Source of the DNA: Limosilactobacillus sp. WILCCON 0051
GTDB lineage: Bacteria; Bacillota; Bacilli; Lactobacillales; Lactobacillaceae
Direction of reading: 5' to 3'
DNA length: 64,000 nucleotides
Assembly (NCBI RefSeq): GCF_039955095.1
Contig: NZ_CP154878.1
Location: 186,001 to 250,000 of the forward strand
Position 1 is the stretch's first letter. The number at the start of each line of letters is the position of its first letter. This document shows, piece after piece, positions 36,894 through 47,615 of this stretch. Both the position numbers and the translations under genes were made by a program. Below the pieces are notes generated by a model. It saw only the letters and a program-made list of their open reading frames with translations. It ran no database searches and had not been told where the DNA came from.

Positions 36894-38246
36894 TTAATTG
36901 GCAACGACTTGATTGTTTTTAATGCAGTGCTGAAAGGCTTCATAGATTGGTTCGAAAATCTCGATGTCATTTTGCTGAGTCAGCATCTCACGCGGGAAGA
37001 AGAAGCGCTGGTCGCCGGCTTCTCGGCCTGAGACGCTTGCCACCAGCGTGCTGATCTGTGACAGCTCAATCAGCTCGCCATTTGGATAGATGAGCTCAAT
37101 TTGCGTTTGCGGCTTTGAGTCTTGCGGGTTGTACGTATCATAAGGCAGCTTATAGCTGGAGTCGACGGCGGTGTAATAGTCGACGTCAAAGCCGGCCGTG
37201 GCAATCAATTCACGCAGCTTGGGCAGCATGGAACGGGTCTGCTGATCATAGACGGCGGATTTGAATGGCCGCCGGTTGATAAAGCGCTGGGCCAGATCGC
37301 TTAAGATTCTATCGCTTGAATTCATCCAATGAATAAAATAAGTAGTCAAAACGCCATCGTCAAGCGTTAAATAGTCATTCAAGTCATAATGACCGTTAAA
37401 AAACGGCATCAGCAGTCGCGGCATGAACTCAGGCTGGTATTGACTTGGATGCTGATAAAGCCACTTGGCCCGCATCAGCAAGTGATCCAAGATGACTTCC
37501 ATAGAGCGTGAAACCGGATGAAAGTAAACCTGCAGATACATCTGCAACCGACTGAGAATATAGTCCTCAACAGCGTGCATGCCATTGATCTCAAAAGCAA
37601 TGCCATCCTTGACCGGCCGCATCATGTGCAGAACGCGATCGAGATCGAACTTGCCGTAATTGGTGCCTGTATAGTACGAATCGCGCTGCAGATAGTCCAT
37701 CCGATCAGCATCGACTTGACTTGATATCATCTGAACCACCTGTGGATTTTGATAGGTGTGATCAATCACGCTGGCGACTTTTTGAGGAAAATCATTGCCG
37801 ACGCGGCGCAGAATGCGATTGATATTGGTTGATTCACTGGTGATGATGCGCCGCGTAATCTGCTCGTGGTCAGTGTGAAAGATATGTTCAAACGTATGCG
37901 AGTAAGGCCCATGTCCCAGATCGTGAAGCAGTGCTGCGCAAAGGGCTACGGGACGCTCTTGATCGTTCCATAATCCATCTTGGGGCGCCTGCTGCGGATA
38001 GTTGCGCTGAAAAAGGTTGCAGATGCGGCGCGTGATCTCATAAACGCCCAGGCAATGACCAAAACGGGAATGCTCGGCGCCATGAAAGGTCATTGAAGAG
38101 GTGCCGAGCTGCTTGATGCGACGCAGTCTTTGAAATTCCGGCGTATCAATCAGATCAAGAATGATTTGATTGTCAACGATAATCGTACCGTGGATCGGGT
38201 CACGAAAGACTTTTTCGCGCGGCAGCTGTTCATCTTTAAATGTCAT
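36894..38246 (-). CDS. HD-domain phosphohydrolase (dNTP triphosphohydrolase-like, YwfO)
   Basis: 450 residues; ATG 38246 follows AGAAAGGATT. N-terminal FRDPIHGTIIVD, then the H...HD...D metal site: HSRFGHCLGVYE, ALLHDLGHGPYSHTFEH (about residue 105) and DADRMDYLQRD (about 182). This is the YwfO/SAMHD1-like family that hydrolyses nucleotides and is often regulated by dNTPs. First gene of the minus-strand pair with the HAD phosphatase. Confidence 0.88.
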   Translation of the reverse strand: MTFKDEQLPREKVFRDPIHGTIIVDNQIILDLIDTPEFQRLRRIKQLGTSSMTFHGAEHSRFGHCLGVYEITRRICNLFQRNYPQQAPQDGLWNDQERPVALCAALLHDLGHGPYSHTFEHIFHTDHEQITRRIITSESTNINRILRRVGNDFPQKVASVIDHTYQNPQVVQMISSQVDADRMDYLQRDSYYTGTNYGKFDLDRVLHMMRPVKDGIAFEINGMHAVEDYILSRLQMYLQVYFHPVSRSMEVILDHLLMRAKWLYQHPSQYQPEFMPRLLMPFFNGHYDLNDYLTLDDGVLTTYFIHWMNSSDRILSDLAQRFINRRPFKSAVYDQQTRSMLPKLRELIATAGFDVDYYTAVDSSYKLPYDTYNPQDSKPQTQIELIYPNGELIELSQISTLVASVSGREAGDQRFFFPREMLTQQNDIEIFEPIYEAFQHCIKNNQVVAN

Positions 38247-38372
38247 GACGAATCCTTTCTTAGAAAAAGCAGTTGGTTTAATTATACAAAATTATTATTT
38301 AGCCCGCATTGGTTGAGAAATTAAAAACAATCCGCGTATAATCAAATTGAAAAAATCGAGCAAAGGGGGCCG

Positions 38373-38804
38373 ATGTCTATCAAATCCATTGTACCCGTTA
38401 AGGTCAGCTTAAAAACAAAAATGACTCAGGATGGCAAAAGCGATCATTATCATTTTGAAGAAGATGGCCAATTCGTTACGTTGGAAAATGGCCAGCATTA
38501 TTTACGCTATGTCGAGCATCAGGGCAGTCAAGCCACGCCGGTTCAGTTTCGGTTAGCGCCGGATGAGATTCATCTGATTCGCAGCGGCGCGCAGAAGACG
38601 CATTTTCGCTTTGCCAATGGCAGCGAGCATCTGACGCACTATCAAACAGAATATGGTCGAATTGCCCTGCGTGTCGTTACCAATCGCTTGGATGCCGATT
38701 TGAATCTGGCAGCCATCGCCGGTCATGTTGAGATCTGCTATCAGCTGCTGATGCAGGATCAATTAATCGGCAACTATCAGATTCAATTGCAATTTGGCGC
38801 GTAA
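38373..38804 (+). CDS. DUF1934 protein (YwiB-like)
   Basis: 143 residues, an all-beta, calycin-like small barrel. [11 protein letters not shown] at the start, then YLRYVEHQ, the strand with HLIRSG and the C-terminal [29 protein letters not shown] match DUF1934. Function not established. It keeps the usual place immediately upstream of rpoE. ATG 38373 follows AAAGGGGGC. Confidence 0.88.
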   Translation: MSIKSIVPVKVSLKTKMTQDGKSDHYHFEEDGQFVTLENGQHYLRYVEHQGSQATPVQFRLAPDEIHLIRSGAQKTHFRFANGSEHLTHYQTEYGRIALRVVTNRLDADLNLAAIAGHVEICYQLLMQDQLIGNYQIQLQFGA

Positions 38805-38859
38805 TATCGTATTATGTAGAGTAGACTTTTTGAGACTTTTTGAAGGGATGTGCACCAGT

Positions 38860-39456
38860 TTGGATTTAACCCATTTGGATTTAAAGGTTTTCGATGGCCA
38901 AGACAAGTCGGAACTGTCCATGATCGAAGTAGCGCACGCTATTTTGGCTTACCATGGTGAAGCAATGGCGTTCGCTGATTTGACCAACGAGGTTCAGCAA
39001 TATCTTGGTAAGAGCGATGAGGAAATTCGAGAACGGCTTCCTCAGTTCTACACGGACCTGAACGTCGATGGCAGTTTTATTTCCCTTGGTGACAATACTT
39101 GGGGCCTGCGTGCATGGTACCCATACGAATCAATCGACGAAGCCACGGTTGGCGAAAACGAAGAAGAAGAAGATCGTCCAAAGAAGAAGCGTCGCAAGGT
39201 CAATGCCTTCTTGGCAGGGGCTGATGATGACGATGACGTTATCGACTACGACAATGATGACCCAGAAGATGACGATCTGGCCGACGTTGATGATGAAGAT
39301 GACGGCGACGGCGAAGAAGAAGATTACGACAACCCAGATTACGATGAAGACAATCCACTCGCCGATGACGATGAGGACACCAATCTGGAAGATCAGCTCT
39401 CATCAGAAAACTTTGATGATGAAGATGACGTTGAAGACGATGATGACGAGGAATAA
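38860..39456 (+). CDS. rpoE: DNA-directed RNA polymerase subunit delta
   Basis: 198 residues from TTG 38860; the in-frame ATG 38848 touches its only possible site (AAGGG). TTG 38875 is a second candidate, since a 15-base direct repeat duplicates the start region. The N-terminal HARE-HTH domain ([19 protein letters not shown] to about residue 95) is followed by a basic patch PKKKRRK and a very long Asp/Glu-rich tail to the C-terminus. Delta displaces nucleic acid from RNA polymerase and, with HelD (also in this window), recycles it. Confidence 0.93.
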   Translation: MDLTHLDLKVFDGQDKSELSMIEVAHAILAYHGEAMAFADLTNEVQQYLGKSDEEIRERLPQFYTDLNVDGSFISLGDNTWGLRAWYPYESIDEATVGENEEEEDRPKKKRRKVNAFLAGADDDDDVIDYDNDDPEDDDLADVDDEDDGDGEEEDYDNPDYDEDNPLADDDEDTNLEDQLSSENFDDEDDVEDDDDEE

Positions 39457-39470
39457 ATAATACATCGCTC

Positions 39471-39499
39471 TTGACTAACTTGTTTGGTCTTTGTATTAT
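39471..39499 (+). promoter_or_regulatory. pyrG promoter
   Basis: TTGACT (39471-39476) and TATTAT (39494-39499), 17-base spacer. The first G of GGGCTCCC at 39507 is at the right distance for the transcription start. Confidence 0.75.
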
Positions 39500-39506
39500 T
39501 TTACTT

Positions 39507-39578
39507 GGGCTCCCAAGTTTATCTTGGGACTTTTCGTTTTAAAAGGCTCCCTGTTTCAATGAAATGGGGAGCTTTTTT
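39507..39578 (+). promoter_or_regulatory. CTP-sensing reiterative-transcription attenuator of pyrG
   Basis: The expected transcript begins pppGGGCUCC. About 35 bases on lies an intrinsic terminator (39541-39578: GGCTCCCTGTTTC / GAAATGGGGAGC with six T). This matches the Bacillus pyrG mechanism: when CTP is low, polymerase stutters and adds extra G at the 5' end, and poly-G pairs with the C/U-rich arm of the terminator. A small hairpin TCCCAAG / CTTGGGA sits between. The mechanism is established in Bacillus; use here is inferred from layout. Confidence 0.8.
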
Positions 39579-39585
39579 GTATTAG

Positions 39586-41226
<1,641 letters not shown>

Positions 41227-41244
41227 TTAGTCTGTATCATTAAA

Positions 41245-41281
41245 AAAACGACGCGATCAGAGATGGTCACGTCGCTTTTTA
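41245..41281 (+). terminator. terminator after pyrG
   Basis: Stem CGACGcGATC / GATgGTCaCGTCG with five T. Confidence 0.75.
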
Positions 41282-41426
41282 GGCTAGCGGCACGTAAGTT
41301 ATGAAGATTGTTTGAAAAGGTTGTAATTTAGCGGTTTATTAATTATCATTAAAGCTGACTGTTTTAAAAATAAAGAAAGATTCAACTAAAAACAATTATC
41401 AATTTGTAAGCGAGGAAAACACAATC

Positions 41427-42686
41427 ATGAAAAAAATGATCATTCAAGGAGGAAACCGACTTTCGGGCGAAGTTACCATCGGCGGAGCCAAGAACAGTAC
41501 CGTGGCGTTGATTCCGGCGGCAATTCTGGCCGATACGCCTGTTCAGTTTGATACCGTGCCGGATATCTTGGATGTTCACAATCTGATGATTATTTTGGAG
41601 TCAATGAACGTTAAGTCATCATTCAAGCACGGCGTTTTAAACATTGATCCCACTCAAATCATGGAAGCTGAACTGCCCAGCAAGGCGATCAAGAGTCTGC
41701 GGGCTTCCTACTACTTCATGGGAGCCCTGCTTGGCCGCTTTCACCGAGCAACGGTAACTTTCCCAGGTGGCGACAACATTGGTCCACGGCCGATCGATCA
41801 GCACTTGAAGGCTTTCAAGGCTTTAGGCGCCAACGTCAGCGAGTCGGGCGGCACCGTTAAGATGGACGCGCCAAACGGACTGCATGGCACGCGGATCTTT
41901 ATGGATATGGTTTCGGTCGGCGCTACGATCAACGCGGTTTTAGCAGCGGTGAGAGCCCAAGGAACCACGATCATCGAAAATGCTGCGCGCGAACCAGAAA
42001 TCGTTGACCTGGCAACCTTCTTAAACAATATGGGGGCTAAGATTCGTGGGGTTGGGACCGATACGATTCGGATTACCGGTGTCGATACGCTGCAGTCAAT
42101 GAACACGCATACGATCATTGCCGACCGGATCGAAACTGGGACTTATCTGTCATTAGCAGCTGCGATGGGGGATGGGGTCATGTTAAACAACGTGATTCCC
42201 GAACACTTGGAGGCTTACACCAGCAAGCTGATCGACATGGGCGTTGACTTGCAGATCGACAGCGATAAGATCTATGTTCCCAAAACGGATCATCTAAAGC
42301 CAATCAGCGTCAAAACGATGCCTTATCCTGGTTTTGCCACTGATCTGCAGCAGCCATTGACGCCACTGCTTTCTAAAGCGGCTGGTGAAAGCACGATTGT
42401 TGATACGATCTATCCAAAGCGGGTCAAGCACATTCCCGAACTGCAGAAGATGGGAATGGATATTGAGGCCCAGGATGGTCGGATCGTGGTTCGCCATACT
42501 GAAAAGCTGCATGGCGCCGATGTCAAGGCTGGCGAGATTCGTGCCGGGGCCTCGTTGATGATTGCCGGATTGATGGCTGATGGCGAAACGGTGATTCATG
42601 ACGCGGATCATATCCTGCGCGGCTATGACCGGGTTGTTTGGAAACTCAACCGGCTGAATGCCAACGTTAGGATTGAAGAAGAATAG
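41427..42686 (+). CDS. murA: UDP-N-acetylglucosamine 1-carboxyvinyltransferase with Asp in place of the catalytic-loop Cys
   Basis: 419 residues, full length. Catalytic Lys22/Asn23 in GGAKNSTVAL and the RPIDQH helix are intact. The mobile loop reads FPGGDNIGPRPID, so Asp116 stands where E. coli MurA has Cys115, the residue alkylated by fosfomycin. Asp-type MurA enzymes (Mycobacterium, Chlamydia) are active and fosfomycin-resistant. It transfers enolpyruvate to UDP-GlcNAc, the first step of peptidoglycan synthesis. Located downstream of pyrG with its own terminator-isolated transcript; other lactobacilli often carry a second murA elsewhere. Confidence 0.95.
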   Translation: MKKMIIQGGNRLSGEVTIGGAKNSTVALIPAAILADTPVQFDTVPDILDVHNLMIILESMNVKSSFKHGVLNIDPTQIMEAELPSKAIKSLRASYYFMGALLGRFHRATVTFPGGDNIGPRPIDQHLKAFKALGANVSESGGTVKMDAPNGLHGTRIFMDMVSVGATINAVLAAVRAQGTTIIENAAREPEIVDLATFLNNMGAKIRGVGTDTIRITGVDTLQSMNTHTIIADRIETGTYLSLAAAMGDGVMLNNVIPEHLEAYTSKLIDMGVDLQIDSDKIYVPKTDHLKPISVKTMPYPGFATDLQQPLTPLLSKAAGESTIVDTIYPKRVKHIPELQKMGMDIEAQDGRIVVRHTEKLHGADVKAGEIRAGASLMIAGLMADGETVIHDADHILRGYDRVVWKLNRLNANVRIEEE

Positions 42687-42789
42687 AAAATGACAGAGTA
42701 GTTGCAAGTTGAACAAAGATATGTTAATCTGTGAAGGTTGATTATCTATGTTTCAGGCAATGATTCATGGCAAAAGGAGCGTAAAATTT

Positions 42790-43035
42790 ATGAAACAAGG
42801 AATTCATCCAGATTACCACTTGGTAGTTTTTGAAGACTCAGCAACCGGCTACAAGTTCATCTCCGGTTCTACGGCTACTTCTCGCGAAACCGTTAAATGG
42901 GAAGACGGCAACGAATACCCACTGATCCGGGTTGAAGTTACCTCAGATTCTCACCCATTCTACACGGGCAAGCAAAAGTTCACGCAAGCCGATGGTGCCG
43001 TGGACAAGTTCAACAAGAAGTACGGCCTCAAGTAA
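42790..43035 (+). CDS. rpmE2: 50S ribosomal protein L31 type B
   Basis: 81 residues from ATG 42790 behind [30 protein letters not shown] and [13 protein letters not shown] are conserved in L31. The zinc-binding cysteines of type A are absent, so this is the zinc-free type B, which in many bacteria is induced by zinc limitation. No Zur box is visible close to it here. Confidence 0.95.
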   Translation: MKQGIHPDYHLVVFEDSATGYKFISGSTATSRETVKWEDGNEYPLIRVEVTSDSHPFYTGKQKFTQADGAVDKFNKKYGLK

Positions 43036-43050
43036 GTCGCATTTTGGCAA

Positions 43051-43091
43051 AAAGTCTCACTGCTGGATTTTTCCGCGGTGGGACTTTTGTT
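43051..43091 (+). terminator. terminator after rpmE2
   Basis: Stem AAAAGTCtCACtGC / GCgGTGgGACTTTT, then a T tract. Confidence 0.85.
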
Positions 43092-43121
43092 TTATCATTA
43101 TAAAAGTCGAGGAAACTAAAT

Positions 43122-43823
43122 ATGCATCGCAAGTTAAACTGGCTGCGCTGGACCGCTGCCGTAATCCTGTTTGTCGTTGGGCTGGCTTTGATTTTTAATC
43201 AGCAGATCAAGTCGGCTTTGGTTGACAGCTATCGACCGACCGTTACGCGGCAGACTGTGGCCAAAAATCAAAAGAAAAAGGCCAGCTATGATTTTGACAG
43301 CGTCCAGGATCTTAGCCTGCAAAGCGTCGCAGCAGCGCGGGCTAAAAAACAGGATATTAATGTAATTGGCGAGATTGCCATTCCTGACATTGATATGGTG
43401 CTGCCGATTGCCAAAGGAGTCGACAATACCACGTTGGCTTTGGCTGCCGGCACGATGCGCGAAGACATGCAGATGGGGAAGGGCAACTATGCCTTGGCTG
43501 GACATAATATGGCCAATGGCAGCAAAATCTTGTTCTCACCGCTTTATTACCATGCCAAAAAGGGCCAGATGATCTATCTGACCGATATGAAGCGGGTCTA
43601 TGAATATCGAATCTATCAGCGCAAGTTCATCAAGGCAACCGACGTTCAAGTGGTCAATGATACCAAAAATGCCATCGTCACTTTGATTACCTGTGATGAT
43701 ACCGGTAAAGGACGTTTGATGATCAGAGGGAAACTGGTCCGCAGCGAGAAGTTCTCTCAAGCACCTCAAAAAGCGCAAAAAGCTCTCAGCAGCAAGTATA
43801 CAACGGGACGCGATCAAGAATAA
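43122..43823 (+). CDS. srtA: class A sortase
   Basis: 233 residues: short cytosolic start, one membrane helix (about residues 8-25), a spacer rich in Lys/Gln, and a catalytic beta barrel. His128 in ALAGHNM, Cys191 in TLITCDD and Arg198 in GRLMIRG form the active site. It cleaves LPxTG surface proteins and links them to peptidoglycan outside the membrane. No substrate protein is encoded nearby. Monocistronic. Confidence 0.95.
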   Translation: MHRKLNWLRWTAAVILFVVGLALIFNQQIKSALVDSYRPTVTRQTVAKNQKKKASYDFDSVQDLSLQSVAAARAKKQDINVIGEIAIPDIDMVLPIAKGVDNTTLALAAGTMREDMQMGKGNYALAGHNMANGSKILFSPLYYHAKKGQMIYLTDMKRVYEYRIYQRKFIKATDVQVVNDTKNAIVTLITCDDTGKGRLMIRGKLVRSEKFSQAPQKAQKALSSKYTTGRDQE

Positions 43824-43864
43824 AAAGGGATCAGACGTGGTTATTCACGCCTGATCTCTTTTTA
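43822..43864 (+). terminator. terminator after srtA
   Basis: Stem AAAGGGATCAGaCGTG / CACGcCTGATCTCTTT with T tract; starts at the stop codon. Confidence 0.9.
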
Positions 43865-43890
43865 CTTATGATTGATTTTACGTCGCTGAA

Positions 43891-44364
43891 TTAATGCTGA
43901 TCGTGCAGCTGGCGCTTTACGACATCCAACCAATAAGGAAGCGCCTCGGCCAAGCTGTCATAGGTATCTTGGAAGCGATGCGTATACCAGGGGTCGGGAA
44001 TTGACGTACCAGCCTTGCCTGGCACTACGTCAAAGGCCTGATGAATCTTAAAGCGATCCTCTTTTGGCGCGATGGCTTTAAGATGCCGAATGTTCATGTC
44101 GTCCATGCCGATGATCAGATCAGCGGTGGCGAAATCTGCTTGAGTGATGGGACGCGAGATGAGCCCCTCGGTCGGCAGATGATACTTATGCATGATCTTA
44201 AGCGCGCCTGGATGCGGGCCGTTGCCTTCTTCTTCATAGCTGGTTGCGGCTGAGTCGACTTGGACTTGATCGGCCAGGTGATTTTGGGCGATCATTTGTC
44301 TAAACATTGCCTCTGCCATTGGGGAGCGACAGATATTGCCCAGACAGACAAATAAGACTTTCAT
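43891..44364 (-). CDS. low molecular weight protein-tyrosine phosphatase
   Basis: 157 residues. The N-terminal P-loop LFVCLGNICRSPMAEA (Cys7 nucleophile, Arg13) and the general acid in IPDPWYTHRFQDTYD (about residue 121) are intact. It removes phosphate from phosphotyrosine or phosphoarginine-type substrates; which ones is unknown. Start ATG 44364 follows AAGGAGCA on the reverse strand. Monocistronic, facing srtA convergently and lemA divergently. Confidence 0.93.
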   Translation of the reverse strand: MKVLFVCLGNICRSPMAEAMFRQMIAQNHLADQVQVDSAATSYEEEGNGPHPGALKIMHKYHLPTEGLISRPITQADFATADLIIGMDDMNIRHLKAIAPKEDRFKIHQAFDVVPGKAGTSIPDPWYTHRFQDTYDSLAEALPYWLDVVKRQLHDQH

Positions 44365-44502
44365 AAAAATGCTCCTTATAAATGGTTTTACAGTTTAATT
44401 TTATAAAAGATTAAGTTTTAGTGCAAAACAGCAAAATCATTTTATTCGCCTGGCATTAACTGTTATGATTAAGAAAATCAATTTCCTAAGGAGGAGTATT
44501 TT

Positions 44503-45063
44503 ATGATGGCAGCAATTATCGCTGTAGTAGTCGTAATTCTGCTGATCGTTTGGTACGTCAGCATCTATAACGGCTTTATCACTACGCGCAATCAGGTTGA
44601 AGAATCAGCCAGCCAGATCGACGTGCAGCTGCAGCGGCGAAACGACTTGATTCCCAACCTGGTCAACACGGTTAAGGGATACAGCAAGTATGAAGCCGGA
44701 ACGCTGGAAAAGGTAACGGCTTTGAGAAATCAGTTAGCCGGAATGAATATGGCAGACGATCCGCAAAAAACAATGGAAGTCTCCAACCAGCTGAGCGGCA
44801 CTTTGAAATCATTGTTTGCCGTAAGCGAAGCCTATCCAGATCTAAAGGCCAGTGCTGAATATCAAAAGCTGATGGAAGAACTGACCAATACAGAAAACAA
44901 GATTGCCTACTCACGCCAGCTTTACAACAGCTGCGTACGGCGTTTTAACGAAAAGCTGCAGGCATTTCCTTCCAACCTGGTCGGCAAGATTCATCACTTT
45001 ACGCAGTTTGAATACCTGCAAGTACCAGCTGAGGCTCGAGAAACGCCAAAAGTTGAATTTTAA
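44503..45063 (+). CDS. lemA: LemA family membrane protein
   Basis: 186 residues: N-out signal-anchor (about residues 3-22), then the LemA helical bundle: YNGFITTRNQVEESASQIDVQLQRRNDLIPNLVNTVKGY, a long coiled-coil middle, and ENKIAYSRQLYNSCVRRFNEKLQAFPSNLVGKI. Function not established. It sits 19 bases before htpX, a pairing seen in many Firmicutes. ATG 44503 (or 44506) follows AAGGAGGAG. Confidence 0.93.
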   Translation: MMAAIIAVVVVILLIVWYVSIYNGFITTRNQVEESASQIDVQLQRRNDLIPNLVNTVKGYSKYEAGTLEKVTALRNQLAGMNMADDPQKTMEVSNQLSGTLKSLFAVSEAYPDLKASAEYQKLMEELTNTENKIAYSRQLYNSCVRRFNEKLQAFPSNLVGKIHHFTQFEYLQVPAEARETPKVEF

Positions 45064-45082
45064 AAACGGTTTGGGGTAACGC

Positions 45083-45982
45083 ATGCTTTATCAACAGATT
45101 AACATGAATAAGCGGCGGACGGTCTATGTGGTCTTTGGCTTTTGTCTGCTGGTTGCGCTGGTAGGAGCTGCAGTTGGCTACTGGCTGGCCGGATCAACCG
45201 TTGTCGGCATCATCATGGCATTAGTGATTGCCTTGATCTATGCCTCAGTCATGATTGGGCAGTCAACGGATGTCGTGATGAACATGAATCATGCTCATGA
45301 GATTCATTCGGCTGCTGAATCGCCTGAGCTTTGGCATGTTGTTGAAGACATGGCGATGGTCGCACAGGTGCCGATGCCGCGGGTCTTCATTATTGACGAT
45401 CCCAGTCCCAATGCCTTTGCAACCGGCAACGATCCTGAACATTCTGCAGTGGCGGCTACGACTGGCTTGATGCAGATGATGAATCGTGAGGAGCTGGAAG
45501 GCGTAATGGGACATGAGATTACTCACGTTCGCAACTATGACATTCGCCTGCAGACAATTGCACTGGCGCTTTCAGCTGCAATCTCATTTTTGGTCAACCT
45601 GGTCAGCAATTTCTGGTGGCTGGGCGGTGGCCGCAGTGACGATGATGATGATCGCGGCGTCAATATCTTTGGCATGCTGGCGTCACTGCTGCTGATTATT
45701 TTGGCACCACTGGCGGCGGCGATTGCTCAGATGGCACTGTCACGCAATCGCGAATATCTGGCTGATGCTGGATCCGTAGAACTGACGCGTAATCCGCAGG
45801 GGATGATCAGTGCGCTGCGCAAGCTGGAACATGCCGAACCGATGCAGCAGGCTGATCCCAGCAGCGCGTCCTTATATATCACCGATCCTGAAGAAAATGC
45901 CAAGCGTCATCGCTGGCTGGATCATCTTTTTGATACGCACCCGCCACTGGAGGATCGGATTGCCCGCTTAGAAGAAATGTAG
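45083..45982 (+). CDS. htpX: zinc metalloprotease HtpX (M48)
   Basis: 299 residues. Two N-terminal membrane helices, the zinc motif [14 protein letters not shown] (HEITH, about residue 142), two more helices (about 155-215), and the third ligand Glu in [15 protein letters not shown]. The closing [15 protein letters not shown] is a family hallmark. It degrades damaged membrane proteins, parallel to FtsH, which is also in this window. Operon with lemA. A site GGGGT precedes ATG 45083. Confidence 0.95.
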   Translation: MLYQQINMNKRRTVYVVFGFCLLVALVGAAVGYWLAGSTVVGIIMALVIALIYASVMIGQSTDVVMNMNHAHEIHSAAESPELWHVVEDMAMVAQVPMPRVFIIDDPSPNAFATGNDPEHSAVAATTGLMQMMNREELEGVMGHEITHVRNYDIRLQTIALALSAAISFLVNLVSNFWWLGGGRSDDDDDRGVNIFGMLASLLLIILAPLAAAIAQMALSRNREYLADAGSVELTRNPQGMISALRKLEHAEPMQQADPSSASLYITDPEENAKRHRWLDHLFDTHPPLEDRIARLEEM

Positions 45983-46003
45983 GGCTTGATCAACAGTCGA
46001 ATC

Positions 46004-46046
46004 AAGGCTCAAGGTTTGCTTGACGACAACCTTGAGCCTTTTTTGA
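46004..46046 (+). terminator. terminator after htpX
   Basis: Stem AAGGCTCAAGGTT / AACCTTGAGCCTT followed by T tract. Confidence 0.95.
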
Positions 46047-46110
46047 TCCATAAAAATTCAATGCCTTTGCTATTGATAAATTTATAACCCTCGTTTTGTG
46101 ATCGTAAGGG

Positions 46111-46119
46111 TGATATAAT
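46111..46119 (+). promoter_or_regulatory. extended -10 promoter of murF
   Basis: TGATATAAT: TG, one base, TATAAT (46114-46119), 60 bases before the ATG. Confidence 0.55.
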
Positions 46120-46178
46120 TAATCAGTTAGACTAGTCGGTACGAAAGTTCAAAAAAACAAATAAAAGAGGAAATTTCC

Positions 46179-47567
46179 ATGAAGATGAGTTTAGCCGAGA
46201 TTGCAAAGGCAATTCGGGTGCAAAATGATATTGCAAAATGGCAGGACCTAGAAGTAACCAATGTGGCCTTTGACAGCCGTGCTCTGGAAGCTGGAGCGCT
46301 GTTTATTCCATTAATGGGTGAGCAGGATGGACACAAATACGTTGCCAATGCGTTTGAAAATGGCGCAGTGGCATCGCTTTGGGCCAGTGACCACGATCTG
46401 CCGTCAACTGATCAGCCATTGCTGGTGGTTGATGATCCGCTGCAGGCACTGCAGGAATTAAGCCAATACTATCTGCACAAGATCAATCCATTCGTGGTTG
46501 CCGTAACTGGCAGCAATGGCAAGACGACCACCAAGGATATGACGGCTTCAATCTTGGCGACCCAAATGAACGTAACTAAAACGCATGCCAACTTCAATAA
46601 TGAGATTGGCGTGCCGATTACGCTGCTCAATATGAACCCAAATACGGAAGCCGTAGTGGTTGAAATGGGGATGGATCGTCCAGGACAATTAGACTTTTTG
46701 AGCAAGTTGACTACGCCTGACATTGCAGTGATCACGATGATTGGCGAGGCGCACATCGAATTTTTCGGTACGCGCGATAAGATTGCTGATGCCAAAATGG
46801 AAATCACGCATGGCTTAAAAGAGGACGGTACGCTGGTATACAACGGTGATGAGCCGCTGCTTAAAGAACGTGCTGCCAAGCTTAAGCAATACACCAAGAC
46901 GTTTGGCCGTGAACTGGGCAACGATCTGTATGCCACCAGTGTTACAGCCGCACCTAATCACGTTACGTTCCAGGTTAATGAGTGGCCAGGACTGAGCTTT
47001 GATCTGCCAATGGGTGGCGAATACAACGTCAACAACGCTCTGGCAGCCATCATGGTCGGCAAGCTGCTGCACGTCAAACCCGAAAACATGCAGCAGGCTT
47101 TGGCTGGTGTCGAATTAACGGCCAACCGGGCTGAATGGATTCAAGGTGATGCTGGCGAGGCAATCTTAAGTGATGTCTATAATTCCAATCCAACGGCCGT
47201 TAAACAGGTTATCAAGACGCTGGCCGCGGTTAAGACCAATGGCCGGCATATTGCTGTATTGGGTGACATGCTTGAGTTAGGCGATGCTTCAGCCAAACTG
47301 CATGCCAGCTTGGCTGAGGCCATCTCGCATGATCAGATCGATGCCGTTTATCTGGTTGGTCAGGAAATGAACAACTTAAAAGATCAGCTGATCAAAGACG
47401 GTTATCCTAAAGAAGCTATTCACAGCTATGCAGCTGACCAGCTGAAAGAGTTAACGAGTGATTTAAAGTCGGTCTTAACGGCTGACGATGCAATTCTGAT
47501 GAAGGCCAGCCATGGCATTCATCTGGAAAAGGTACTGGCAGAACTGGCCAGTGCCAATGAGAAGTAA
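46179..47567 (+). CDS. murF: UDP-N-acetylmuramoyl-tripeptide--D-alanyl-D-alanine ligase
   Basis: 462 residues, Mur ligase fold. N-terminal substrate domain with VTNVAFDSRALEAGALFIPL, central ATP domain with VVAVTGSNGKTTTKDM (about residue 107) and HANFNNEIGVPITLL, C-terminal domain with LTANRAEWIQG and LSDVYNSNPTAVKQ. It adds D-Ala-D-Ala (or D-Ala-D-Lac in vancomycin-resistant lactobacilli) to the cell wall precursor. It leads murF-cshA-acpS-alr-mazF. Confidence 0.96.
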   Translation: MKMSLAEIAKAIRVQNDIAKWQDLEVTNVAFDSRALEAGALFIPLMGEQDGHKYVANAFENGAVASLWASDHDLPSTDQPLLVVDDPLQALQELSQYYLHKINPFVVAVTGSNGKTTTKDMTASILATQMNVTKTHANFNNEIGVPITLLNMNPNTEAVVVEMGMDRPGQLDFLSKLTTPDIAVITMIGEAHIEFFGTRDKIADAKMEITHGLKEDGTLVYNGDEPLLKERAAKLKQYTKTFGRELGNDLYATSVTAAPNHVTFQVNEWPGLSFDLPMGGEYNVNNALAAIMVGKLLHVKPENMQQALAGVELTANRAEWIQGDAGEAILSDVYNSNPTAVKQVIKTLAAVKTNGRHIAVLGDMLELGDASAKLHASLAEAISHDQIDAVYLVGQEMNNLKDQLIKDGYPKEAIHSYAADQLKELTSDLKSVLTADDAILMKASHGIHLEKVLAELASANEK

Positions 47568-47615
47568 TCATAATCATGTCTAGTCATGATTGAATTTTAA
47601 GGAGAATTTATTTAA

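Noticed and set aside
39170..39456. Repetitive GAT/GAC/GAA stretch, possibly a DNA repeat
   Set aside because: It codes for the acidic tail of RNA polymerase delta; low complexity comes from the protein.
43891..44364. Arsenate reductase instead of tyrosine phosphatase
   Set aside because: The DPWY acid motif and P-loop CLGNICRS fit LMW tyrosine phosphatase; the extra arsenate reductase cysteines are absent.
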